A DNA stretch of 64,000 nucleotides from the NCBI GenBank assembly GCA_021234155.1, contig JAJEKV010000065.1:5970807-6034806 (forward strand). Reading direction: 5' to 3'. How positions within the stretch are numbered: the first letter of the stretch is position 1; each line of letters begins with the position of its first letter. The notes beneath the pieces were generated by a model, which had not been told where the DNA came from, made no database searches, and was given only the letters and a program-made list of their open reading frames with translations. Below are positions 54,055 to 64,000 of this stretch, one piece after another. This DNA comes from Isoetes taiwanensis. Its lineage: Eukaryota; Streptophyta; Lycopodiopsida; Isoetales; Isoetaceae. The translations under genes were made by a program, and so were the position numbers.

Positions 54055-55440
54055 TTGTTCCGCAACTATACCAACAACACATATAATGCAAATGTAACAA
54101 ACAAAACTAACCGCATAAACCATGACCAATTGTGTATGCGAAAGGAACAACGAACGCCGAAAGCAAAACAGAGGCCCAACAGAGATGAAGAAACTCCCGA
54201 CAAAAACCCTTTCAAAGGAACTCTTCGAGGGATATGGCCCCATGACACCGTGAAGAAGAGTTGTCGCAGATGCAAATGCATCTAGACCAGATAAAGGCCC
54301 TACTAGCAGCCCAAGCATCATCCGGCCAACAAACGACGCCCCGAAAGTCGGGGAAAGACAAGAAAAGGAGTAAGAGAAGGAGGTCCCCTAGCACAGAGAC
54401 CTCCGAATCAAGCTCAACCTTGGACTCTGAGTCCGAAAAAGAGGTCGAGCAAGCGCCGGACCGTAGAGACGGCATGTAAGACACTAAGGCCCTAGATTAC
54501 CGTAAGAAGGTGGACTCAAAGATCGGCAATGTTTGGAAAGCCCGAAACTTGAACGCCTTCCGGGCGAAAAGATCCGCCTAGAAGCGGAGGCATGGCTGGA
54601 CGAAATGAGTGAGTACGCAACGCCATGGCATGAAGGACAAAGACAAAGGCGGTGGTGGCTTACGTACCAACCCGAAAGGGGCCGCGACGATATGGTGGAA
54701 GGGCTATGCCAAAGCCCATGGGTTGAGCAGGACGATGCCGATTTAAGAAGTTCTCAAAAGCTTAAGAAACACTATGTTCCTGGGAACACAAGTCGAACAT
54801 GATGCGCAGCTTTTTACGTGACATTGCGCCAGGGTACAAGACGGTACGTATACAATCAAGAATTCATGAGGCTAAGACCAGATGTGCCTAAACCGAAAGT
54901 GAAAAACACGCAGCGGGAAAGCTACATAGAAGGGTCGAACGAGGAACTCAGAAACTCGTAGGGCAATAGACCCCAAAACAAAAAGGGAGTCCAAGGCAAT
55001 TAGTTTGCAAAGGATCGGACCGCAAAACAAATACAGCATGTGAGGCAGCCTTTACTATCGTGACAGAGGGAAAGCAACAGGAGCTACAAATTCCTAGGGC
55101 AGCCAGCCCAAGCCCAAAGAAAGTCCCCATATAATAGCAACCTGGGAAACAAAGAAGAAAGAAAGCAAAAGTGTCCTTCAAGGACAAACAGAAGGATCCA
55201 CCTAACGCAAGACGGCCTTCTTGCAGCGATGCCCAAGGAGAAAAGGCGAATGCATGGAGAAGCAAAATTGCTTTAGATGTTTCCAAAAGCCAATCGAACA
55301 GCTTAAATCATTTGTTATGAGCTCCCGGGCCAGCGAAGTTGAGCTGATGGGACACCCCGGCCGACGAGGACGGCGAGGAAGCACGCTGATTACATTCGTG
55401 GTGAGTGCCACATCTTCGCCGCTATAGATACGTAATGTGC
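54055..55440 (+). pseudogene. Element P gag
   Basis: Starts with a basic region (MRKEQRTPKAKQRPNRDEET) and a helix MQMHLDQIKALLAAQASSGQ. A Ser/Lys-rich linker follows (GKDKKRSKRRRSPSTETSES), then the gag core with EAWLDEMSEY, GMKDKDKGG, KGAATIWWKGYAKAHG and KKHYVPGN. The end has half a zinc knuckle (NCFRCFQK), in which the His and last Cys are lost. At least five frame changes divide it. The matching order in element M supports the call. Confidence 0.8.
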
Positions 55441-55960
55441 AGAGACCTAGTATAAGGTAATCACCACAAGGGGAAGGCAAAGGCCAAGTCCTTCATAGTC
55501 TTGATAGACTCCTAAGTAGCCATAACTTCGCGATCCCCGAATGGTTGAAATGTTGAAATTGAAACCACTAAAGTCCAAACCAAGGCCCGTAATCTTGGCA
55601 AGCTGGGCAAGAAGACATACAACCGAAGAGAATCAACTTCTCGACATTGACTTGCCAGGGATTAATATCCGATGGGGGCGGAAGTAATGGGCATTGGCAA
55701 ATACGACTTTGATCGCTGGAATGGAGTACCTTGGTCCAAAGAGGGGCCATCATAGATTGTGGAAAGCGGAAGGTGACCTTCCCAACGCCCGACGGCAAAG
55801 CCATTGAGATCACAGTGTAAAGAAGTTACCCCCATCATGCAATGTATGTCCGCTAAGAAGCCGCCAAAATCTATAAGGAGCGAGAAAGTAGCATACATCT
55901 TCAAGCTCGAGATTGAGGAACCCGAAGCCTAAGAAAGCAAGGAAGACAAGGGGCTCAAAG
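55441..55960 (+). pseudogene. Element P protease region
   Basis: KSFIVLIDS followed by a stop at about 55510 is the aspartic protease active-site strand (IDSG lost at the last residue). MGIGKYDFDRWNGVPW (about 55690) and IVESGRKVTFPTPDGKAIEI (55757-55816) match the later protease part and spacer of element M. Confidence 0.75.
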
Positions 55961-56720
55961 AAGTTACCCAAGCCAATCGCCAACTTGATTACGGAGTTCC
56001 ACGATCTCTTTCCGTGAGATCGAGAAGCTTCCTCCTTACAGGGAGTAGAGTGTGAAATAGCACTCAACCAGGGACCGCCCGACGAAAGCAAGGCCCCATA
56101 TAGAATGACCACACATGAACTCACCTGAGCTAAAGAAGCAGCCTACAAGAATTGCTCGATCTAGGCTTTATCGTGCCCAAGCATGTCTCACCATTTGGGG
56201 CACCCATCCTCTTTGTCAAGAAGAAGGATGGAAGCTTGAGGATGTGCATAGATTACGCATTGAACAAGCACACCATCAAGAACAAGTACACACTCCCTGT
56301 GTCGACGACTTGATGGATCAACTCCAAGGGCAAGGGTCTTCCAAGATCGACCCAAGATCGCCATCACCGATCGAATAAAGGAAGAGGACATCCACAAAAC
56401 GGCTTTCAGATCAGATATGGGCATTACGAATTCATCGTAATGCCATTTGGGCTATCCAATGCCCCCAGCCTACGCTCATGAGACTCATGAACCACATCTT
56501 CGTGAGAATACTTGACACCTTTGTGATAGTATTCTTCTTTGGATCGACATTCCGTGTACAAGAAATCCATTGAAGAGCATGCTCAAAGACGCCGAAAGGT
56601 GCTCGAGAAGTTAAGGAGGCATCAATTGTATGCCAAGTTGTCGGCGTCACTTCGCAAACGTAAAAGGTGGAATACCCTGGTCATGTGATTTCAGCGAATG
56701 AAATCTCGACTGCACTCGCC
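55961..56720 (+). pseudogene. Element P reverse transcriptase
   Basis: Recognisable motifs in several frames: [37 protein letters not shown] (frame-shifted equivalent of [14 protein letters not shown]), [19 protein letters not shown] and FVIVFFFG near 56520, where the catalytic YxDD box has been destroyed by a shift. The motif order is that of Ty3/gypsy RT. Confidence 0.8.
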
Positions 56721-57500
56721 AAGATTGAAGCAGCCATCCAATGGCCAGCACCAAAGAACGCCCACGGGCCGTAAGTTTCCTTTGGCCTAGTTGGTACTAC
56801 AGAAGTTCGTGGAAGAACTTCAAGAAAGATAGCAGCTCCAATCGACGACCGACAAAGACGAGAAAGTCAAAAATTGGGCCACCATTGGCTCAAGAAAGCC
56901 CAAGCAGATTTGAGTTGTTGAAGGAAGCTTTGACAACCGCCTCCCGCCTTGTCCCCGCCAATTTAAAAGGACAAGTTGGTGGCTTACGACGCAAGCAAGA
57001 TAGCCACAAAAGCAAGTATGGGTGCAAGAAGAGCGGATAATAACGCATTTACTCAAGGAAAATGAACGACGCCAAACGCCAAGCACCGACGCGATGATCA
57101 AGAGCCGCTAGCGCTTGTCGTGGCATTGAGAATATGGAGGCATTACCTCTTAGGGAGGAAGTTTCGCTTGACACCGATCACCGTGAGCCTCCAAGACGAT
57201 TCACACAACCACATCTCAATCTAAGGCGCAGAAGGTGGATGGAGTTTCTCAAGAGTACCTACTTTGAGATAGTCTACAAGCCCGGAAGCTTAATGTGGTA
57301 GCAGATGCGCTTCAAGGCATCCACCGACAACCAGTGGTGCACCGCAACGCAACCTCGACGCCAAAGAATTTCGAAAAAGATAGAAGAAACTCGCCAACGA
57401 TGTCGACTTCAAGGAAGTATGGGCAAGCCCGCGCAAGGAGGCTAGAAAGGATAAGGAGAGGGAAGCCTTCAAAACTTTAAGAAGGAAGGTAACCTCCTAT
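56721..57500 (+). pseudogene. Element P RNase H
   Basis: The RT-RNase H connection ([29 protein letters not shown]) leads to LVAYDASKIATKASMGA around 56975, which holds the catalytic Asp context. Later come LRRRRWMEFL and YFEIVYKPGSLNVVADAL (about 57265-57310). Frameshifts interrupt each block. Confidence 0.75.
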
Positions 57501-58490
57501 ACCATAAGAACAAGTTGTGCGTGGCTTAATCATCCGGAGTAAGGAAGTTGATCCTCCACGACACCCACAACAGCCCAATAGCTGGCCACGCAGATTTATG
57601 AAGACATATTTTAAAGTGCGAGCAGCCTACTATTGGCCGGAATGAAGAAGCAAATAGCCCGCTACATCAAGGAATGTCAGCTATGCCAAAGAAACAAAGG
57701 CGTAACAACCCAATACCGGGGAATTGGAACCATTAGCCATCCCAAAACGCTTAAGTGGGAAGTAGTCAAGATGGACTTTATAACAGATCGCCGAGGACGG
57801 GTAAGAGGCAAGGATGCCTTAATGGTCGTGGGTCGACATTAAGTTGTCGAAAATGGCACATTTTGTGCCTTGCAGACCACCGACACGCCTATGGACACGC
57901 GAAAAGCTCTTCACCAAAGAGATCTTCGCACCCCATGGCATGCCAAGGGAAATCATCTCCCACCGAGATCCGGTTCATCGCTGCTTTCGCGTGATCTCTT
58001 CACAACGATTGGAACAAAATTATCCATGAGCACGGCCTATCATCCTCGCATCGGACGGCAAACAGAGAGCGGTCAACAGAATATTGGAAGACATGTCCAA
58101 ACTACGCCCGAACAAGCAAGGTATGTGGGAGGAATTTATTCACTTGGTGGAATTTGCATACAATAGCACCAAGCAAGAATCATCCCAAATGTCCCCGCTC
58201 ATGATCAACCACGGCTACCAATGCCTAACTCCGCACTAATGGCACAATCCCCGCGTCAAAAGTAGAAGTCTCAACAAATGCCGAGCCATTACGCAAAGCT
58301 CAGAAGAAGTGCGGGATACCTCCTAGCAAAGAAGAAGTCGTTAAAGAGCATCGCCGGCAAGCATCGAACAGCCGGAATTCGGGTTGGCTTACAAATGTGG
58401 CTCAAGATCAAGGTAAAGCAGCGAAGCTCACATCGAAATTGCAAGAAGCTTGCTCCAAGGTGGGCTGGACCATTCAAAATAGTCAAGAGA
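57501..58490 (+). pseudogene. Element P integrase
   Basis: The zinc-binding half site KKQIARYIKECQLCQRNKG lies at 57643. The core follows with KWEVVKMDFITD (first catalytic Asp), MSKMAHFVPC, GMPREIISHRD (second Asp region), TKLSMSTAYHPRIGRQTE (the Glu context) and EFAYNSTKQESSQMSP. The C-terminal part has MWLKIKVKQ and KLAPRWAGPFKIVKRVGNQS. Frames change at least four times, so no enzyme can be made. Confidence 0.85.
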
Positions 58491-58860
58491 GTGGGTAACC
58501 AATCCTACGCACTAGACTTACCAAAGACACTTAAAGATACACAAAGTCTTCCACGTGAGTCCGCAAAGAAGCATACCCCAATCCGTAAGAAGTTTTGGAC
58601 ACTCCAACTATGTTGGAAATGACGAAGAACAGCTTAGAAATAGTTCCGTGAGCTAATTCTTGATAAAGCATTCAAGAAAACAAGGAGATCGGAGTTTCTC
58701 CAATACTTAGTCAAGTGGAAACACTTGCCGCTGGAAGACGCGACATGGGTACTCAAAAGAGATCCGAAAACAAGCATCTACGCTTTATGGAGCAATGGGA
58801 CGGTAAGGTCATCTCCAAAGAAATCGGCTCGTGCATGTCGATTCGAAAGTAGATTAATAG
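58491..58860 (+). pseudogene. Element P chromodomain
   Basis: After RKHTPNP- and DTPTML-like remnants the frame from about 58665 reads KAFKKTRRSEFLQYLVKWKH followed by LPLEDATWVLKRDPKT. This is the chromodomain core (YLVKWK..P.E.ATW) that normally binds a methylated H3 tail. It is the better preserved of the chromodomains in the window. Confidence 0.8.
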
Positions 58861-58949
58861 CTTGTTTAGTATATCCACGATGCAACCTATGAGGTTAAGG
58901 TTGCATGCTGTTGCCGATGATGAGATTACCACTGTGATCTCTAGGACGG

Positions 58950-59310
58950 GGTGTAATGTCAATGTAGGCATGACCGCTGTTCCGCTTTGGAAAGTCCACT
59001 GCCCCATCTAAGTAGACGACCTCGAGAGAAAGGAGGTCATTGAGGAATGCATTGATAGGAAAAGCACCTCTAGCCCCATATATGCTTTGATAGGAGGAAT
59101 CGGCCTTCACGCCCATATACTGAAGGACCTATCCGCCACGCCGGGGCAACTAGGGTGTAGGCATGAGCCGCATATAGGCATATAGGCGCTGTCTCCACGG
59201 CCATAATGGAAGATTCACCGTCTTTCTACGCCGGGAGATTAGCCATGCATCCATGTAGATAGGTGGGGTGGTCACCATATAACCAAAAATTTTATTAATA
59301 ATTATGGTAC
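58950..59310 (+). other. Conserved 3' segment of element P
   Basis: Matches the equivalent segment of element M (38100-38440 on the minus strand) far better than much of the coding region does: ggaatgcattgataggaaaagcacctctagccccatatatg and agataggtggggtggtcaccatataaccaaaaattttattaataatta. No common frame is visible. Confidence 0.65.
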
Positions 59311-59673
59311 TAACGAGTGTTGACCAAGCAGCCAATAGAGCCCCCCGAGGGCCACGCAGGTCGAATCTATTTAAGACTTGCAACACAATTTTGTTATAAT
59401 GTGTTGCAAGGAATAAAGAGTACCTCAAGCAATAATTGTATATATAAAGATAGACTGAAACTTTAGGAGTTATTGTTATAATGACATAAGTGATAACTAT
59501 TGAATTGAATAATAGTATAATAATGTTCTATAAATATTACCTTGAGGTAATACTACGAAATACATAACTATAATAATAATTATATGGTATGCATCGTTGA
59601 TTGCGTGTTAAGAAGATCCCAAGGCTGGAGACCAAAGATGCCGCGACAAAGATCAATTCAAGGTGGGGGAGAA
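59311..59673 (+). other. Spacer and polypurine tract of element P
   Basis: AT-rich spacer ending in aaggtgggggagaa directly before TGTGACG of the LTR. The purine run is the plus-strand primer site. Confidence 0.8.
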
Positions 59674-61142
59674 TGTGACGCTCCAAGACGATATACGGGC
59701 CTCGACGATACCGCATCAGGTCGCCACGCCAGATTATCGCCCGCCGACGCGGTATGCCGACGTAATCACTAAGCAAGGACGCCCTAGGGGCAATTTGCAA
59801 TGGTGCGCACACTTAGCAATGCGCACACCTTTAGACCTTTAAACCCTTAAAGGTAGACAAAGGGTCATGGGAACCCTAAACCTAACCGATAGCCTACATA
59901 AGGCACCAAACCCTAACATTCCCTTTTTCGCCACGCACCTTCCGAGCTCCGACTCATACCAGGAGTCAATTCCAACTTCCACGATCTGCCATCACGCCCC
60001 CCTCAAATTGTCGATCATCCTTCCACCACATCCCGAGGCGTAATCGTAGACATGGACGCTTCGATCAAGAGGAGGAACCAGGATCGTATTTGGTCGATTG
60101 AATAGCTTAAACCTCATTCCAAAATTTCTCGAACTAGTAGGGTTAGCCTATTAAATCGCCCTTAGTAGCCCAACAGACACTCGAGATTGACTCTAACTAA
60201 AGAATTGACTCTATGTATTAGATTAGTTCTTATTATTTATGATCATATGATGGATGGTTGTATTCTCTGGGACTCATTGTATTGGGAAGGGTGGGTAGAG
60301 ACTTAAAGCTTAGTAGATGATGCTCTTAGCTAGTCCCTCTTAGTGCATTACTAGAATTCGCCCAGGCACAAGAACCCCACCTGGCCAGGGTGAAGGGGCC
60401 GACCGGGCTTAGAATGAGGTTCGTGTTCTCGACCCCTTGACCCATCCCTCCGGGTGTGTAAGGCCTACCGGGATCGAGTGACTAGGTCTAATGGCTTGCC
60501 ACCGAAAGTGTGGGTAAGGCATGGGCCTCGACACCCGTGGGTGGAGTTCACCTTCCAAAGGGTTAAGTCAATAAGGGCAAGGGGCCCTCTAGTCACCTTG
60601 GGTCAAGATGGAGATCTCTCGAGGGGAGTGATCCCCACCGCCCCATCGGACCGGGAGATGTAACCCAGAATAGCCCCTTTGGCTATGCACCCTGGCTACA
60701 GTCAGTCCCAACACTTTTCAACCTAATCCGCAGTGTGCACAGAGGGGCGGATGGAGTGGACAACCCTAAGCCATGTTCTTATGCCCCAATCCACTGCCAT
60801 GATTCTCGTCAGACTGAAACTCGAGACCCAAGCTAGTCGGCCCCTTCCCCGAGTCCGAGCCTTGGGTAGGGATTTCCTTTGTATTGTACGATCTTTGTCT
60901 ATGCAGATTGATGTGCCACCCTTCGAGGTGGATATATGATGTTATGTTACCGACGTATATTTACGCCTCGCAAGCCTAGGTAGGCCCCGAGGAAGACGGG
61001 TGAAATGACCCTTCACTCTTCCCACCGGGACTCTAGGCTTACACGCTGATATGTGGAGGGCCCCAGACAAGATGTAGTCAAAAGCGGGATGAACTCGCTT
61101 GTATACCTGCGGCATCATCGTGATATGAGTAGGGGACGCCAT
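59674..61142 (+). repeat. Element P 3' LTR, shared with a second truncated copy
   Basis: Starts TGTGACGCTCCAAGACG after the polypurine tract and ends near ggggacgcca. It matches 26690-27778. Because a primer binding site and leader follow, the same LTR also serves as 5' LTR of another copy. Confidence 0.85.
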
Positions 61143-61672
61143 AAAGGGTATCGAGCTATGTTCTTGGAGACCAAGAGCAAAGCACCGACCATACTCCCAA
61201 AGAGTACTAACTTGATAGGATCTTCAAGCCTCAAAAGTGGGAAAATTTTTCTCATTTTTGGTAGTTATGCTAAGCTAGTAAATACTTAAGTGAATTGGAA
61301 CTTAATAAGAATAAAAAGAATGAGCCAAAAATTTGCCAAGTAAGGTGGTCTCACGTACCGGGCAATGTAACTAAACTTTAGTTTTGAGCGAGGCGCAAGC
61401 CGTGAGACATCGAGCCAAGGTCACCAAACATGACAAATTTGAGAAAACTAAGGTGGTAAGGCTAATTCTAAGATAGGAATTAATTAGAATAGCATGTTTT
61501 AATTACTTAAATTACTTAAAGATATGTAGAATTCATACCGGGTCTAAAAACTAAACTTTAGTTTTTGAGAGCGGTAGGCGCCACTGCGGAGACCAATAAG
61601 TAGAAAAAGTCCTAAATAAGTGTAAGTTTTAATTAAATAGGTACCTTAGCGTGCTAAATAGAGCAACTTGAA
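61143..61672 (+). repeat. Second element P leader: primer site and two hairpins, truncated
   Basis: GGTATCGAGCTATG at 61147 is the primer site. From 61314 the sequence repeats 49922-50294, including hairpins at 61348-61408 and about 61527-61593, whose outer arms are damaged. It stops at 61672 before the H3-like gene. Confidence 0.8.
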
Positions 61673-63659
61673 TCTCCTCGACACCGGCGAAGTTCTCCCC
61701 GCCGCGGATGCTATGTCAAGAAACTCTTGTAAACTCCCCGCGGTAAGAGGTCCTCCAAAGGCCGTGACGGGTTGAGAGGGTATGCGATATGGTTCACCCC
61801 ACCACCGCCATGTGGCTTGGAATGTAAGTCGACTAGGCAACATGTTGCCAATGTGGCCTGTATGTAGGTTGGCCGAGATACCCATTGTCCCGAGCTTGTT
61901 ATGATGGTTTGGTACTTGGTTATGTTCTTTTGCTCTTGATGTTCATGATGTTTCCTTTATTGTCATCGCTACAATTGCACCATAGGTTCTTGTGTCTTTG
62001 AGATATTTATGTTTTGTTATCCAAGACTTTCAAGATGTTCTATGCATGCGTATAAACCATGGGATCCCCACTTAGTCACGAGGACTAACCCCTTTGAGTG
62101 CTATGTCCGGTGGGAGGTAGCTTACGCTTATCACTTGATTGAATGGGTCTTGATGGTGATGGATAAATTGAGTATGACAAAAGTAGACATGTTGTGCCCC
62201 GCTTGCAAAATTTAAAAGGGGATTAGCATCCGAATGAATGGGTTTAATTGTCCGCCTATTTATTTCGCCTTTAGCTAGGTTTGTCTATTACACCCAACTA
62301 CATATCATGTTTTTCTTGGGAATAAGGTCCCCTACATTGTTCAATCTCTCCTTTATGTTTGAGTTACACAATGGGGTTTGTTGTACTTCTCGAAGTGAAG
62401 GGAATATAATGGACAAAGATGTGTCTCACAATTTTGAACATTTTCCATTATGAAATTTGAGTGGTCTAATATGTGGTTATAGTGCTTTGTGGAATTATAT
62501 ATTTTTTTTTGAAGAACGTGTTTTACTTCATATTATACACTCAAAATATTACAAAGTACTTCCAGAAGTAAGAAATGTCCCTGAAGCATCAATCACTTTT
62601 AGATGATCACCCATATTGGAATTTTAATACGACAGCCAATTGAGATCCGAAGCAATTATACAACTTCTTACGAATTTCTTTGAAGCACCACCGAAAGAAA
62701 TACGCTTTATTATAAAAGACCTTTCTTCGCTTTCGCCCATACACTCCATATTAGCCAAGACTTTGCCATGTGAATTATATATTGTGTCTAAATGGTACTT
62801 GTTATTGAATTAGGAGTACTAAGGAACAACGAAGGAAAAAACCATACCTTACCTTAATGGGCTACTGAGTGCATAGGCACCGAATGATACCCTACGCCAA
62901 AGTACATCTTGGACAAAAATAATCATGCAATTTAAATAGACAGAACATGGAGATATCACAATTCCAAAGCTCAGAAATTCACAGATAGAGATTTAAAATA
63001 TTCATGATGTTTATGAATCAAGAATCAAAAGGCTTTCTTGAATAATGAAGTAGATTATCTCGCTGACTTGAATTTATATAGCTCTAGCCCAAACTTGGCC
63101 TTTGCTCAAATTTGGCTATTGGCTGATCCTTTAGGGCAATTTTAAAGAAGCAAGGCAGTAAGTACAAATCATCTTTTTACTTCTTTTGATTCTACAGAGG
63201 TATAGATCGGCCCAACTAAGAAAGCACACATTCTTTTTGTAAGTCTATGCTCACAAAACCTTGAATCACTTTGGTTCCTTTCGTGAGATGCATCCAGTGC
63301 CATAGGGATCCTCTCATATGTTTTCATGGTGGTCATCAAATATGGAGGCATACGCCTGCATATTTATGGCAATTAAGTACTTTGTGCATTGTTCGTGCAC
63401 GTAAATCTGACTAAACATGGCAATATGGCGTCCAACAATATATACAATCTAAGATGAAGATACTAGGGGAATACTCAACATGCTAGAGCTTCTTAAAGGC
63501 ATTCCTTTCTCTTATGTGCACTTGCTAACTTTACCATGCATCACAAAAGCTTGGATGGGGCTGAAAATAAAAGCTTGTATGAAGCTGAAAATTCATTCGT
63601 TATATACACAAACCTAAGTTTCTAGTTAAATATCTAAATCTAACCATCAACCAAAAGCC
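61673..63659. repeat. 2-kb segment duplicated at 22638-24619 (copy 2)
   Basis: Same order and orientation as copy 1, joined abruptly to the element P leader at 61672. It contains a frameshifted copy of the LINE-like fragment (about 62570-62780). An extra 17-bp stretch near 63550 duplicates agcttg..ggctg. Confidence 0.9.
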
Positions 63660-64000
63660 TACAATATCTAACTCTAAGCATCCAAGTGGCAGCAACTCCA
63701 TAAACACTTCTCTTATCAAATCCTAATTGAGACCAAAATTTAAGATCTTCCTAAAGAAAGAAACAGTAATGCAAAATACCATTACCTCATCCAAAATAAT
63801 ACTAAATTCAGATTATTAACACTTCGCTTTCCCTATAAAAGAAATAAAATAATGATCTCCTTCTCTTTTTGTTTATTTTGTTGCCTCGTCTTTACAAACA
63901 TAATTTTTCTACAGATATATCTTTATCAGACATTGAGGACGTTTTCCAGCCGAAAGCATTACTACTATTCTTGCCTCTATCATACAGACATCGGGCTTGT
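63660..64000. other. No gene seen
   Basis: AT-rich unique-looking sequence after the end of the duplicated segment; nothing recognisable. Confidence 0.4.

Larger units (their letters stand above)
49920..61142 (+). mobile_element. Element P: Ty3/gypsy chromovirus with histone H3-like gene, 5' truncated
   Basis: The order on the plus strand repeats that of element M: hairpin pair, H3-like gene, hairpin pair, ORF2, gag, protease, RT, RNase H, integrase, chromodomain, polypurine tract, 3' LTR. No 5' LTR or primer site precedes it. Protein similarity to M is clear but moderate and the LTRs are only partly alike, so the two are separate lineages sharing the extra genes. It is heavily frameshifted throughout. 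Confidence 0.9.

Overview
The window looks like nuclear DNA of a land plant with a large, transposon-dense genome. The evidence is Ty3/gypsy chromoviruses with plant-type initiator-tRNA primer sites, a Ty1/copia fragment, LINE fragments, a PIF/Harbinger element and one short-intron gene whose product looks plastid-targeted. The species cannot be named from the sequence, and no bacterial or organellar gene layout is present. The only gene I can model with confidence as a host gene is the three-exon gene at 4314-4874.

Layout. 1-2430: LINE scrap abutting a broken PIF/Harbinger element. 4314-4874: plastid-type membrane protein gene. 5997-14951: remains of a minus-strand chromovirus whose left LTR appears split by about 5.8 kb of odd sequence (an array of palindromes, a polypyrimidine block and exon-like scraps). 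15058-15308: copia RNase H. 19091-21870: a different gypsy gag-protease with three zinc knuckles. 22638-24619: a 2-kb segment repeated at 61673-63659. 24625-25641: a homologue of an extra retrotransposon gene called ORF2 here. 26690-27950: LTR, primer site and leader. 32589-33000: a MITE. 35853-49259: a complete minus-strand chromovirus, 'element M', with LTRs, primer site, polypurine tract and the 5-bp target duplication GTCAA. About 49920-61142: a related plus-strand chromovirus, 'element P', without its own 5' LTR; its 3' LTR runs straight into a second primer site and leader.

The main discovery: elements M and P each carry, upstream of gag, a gene for a histone H3-like protein. It starts with the H3 tail sequence (MARTKQTA in M, MARTKQ in P), continues through about 300 residues of Lys/Glu-rich linker, and ends in a histone fold that matches canonical H3 helix by helix. 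In M the blocks ALQEAAE, KRVT and PKD have exactly the H3 spacing; in P the block from PF..LVRE to EAAE has exactly the H3 length. In both elements this gene is bracketed by two pairs of long imperfect hairpins, and the hairpin sequences differ between the elements while their positions agree. A second extra gene, ORF2, follows, then gag, protease, RT, RNase H, integrase and a C-terminal chromodomain. Because chromodomains commonly read methylated H3 tails, an element that carries both a chromodomain and an H3-like protein suggests self-made chromatin or chromatin mimicry. That functional reading is inference; the H3 homology is read directly from the sequence.

Every retroelement gene here is broken by stops and frameshifts in this copy. 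Differences between duplicated segments fall strikingly often at CTG/CAG sites, so part of the damage may be consensus error at methylated sites rather than true mutation.
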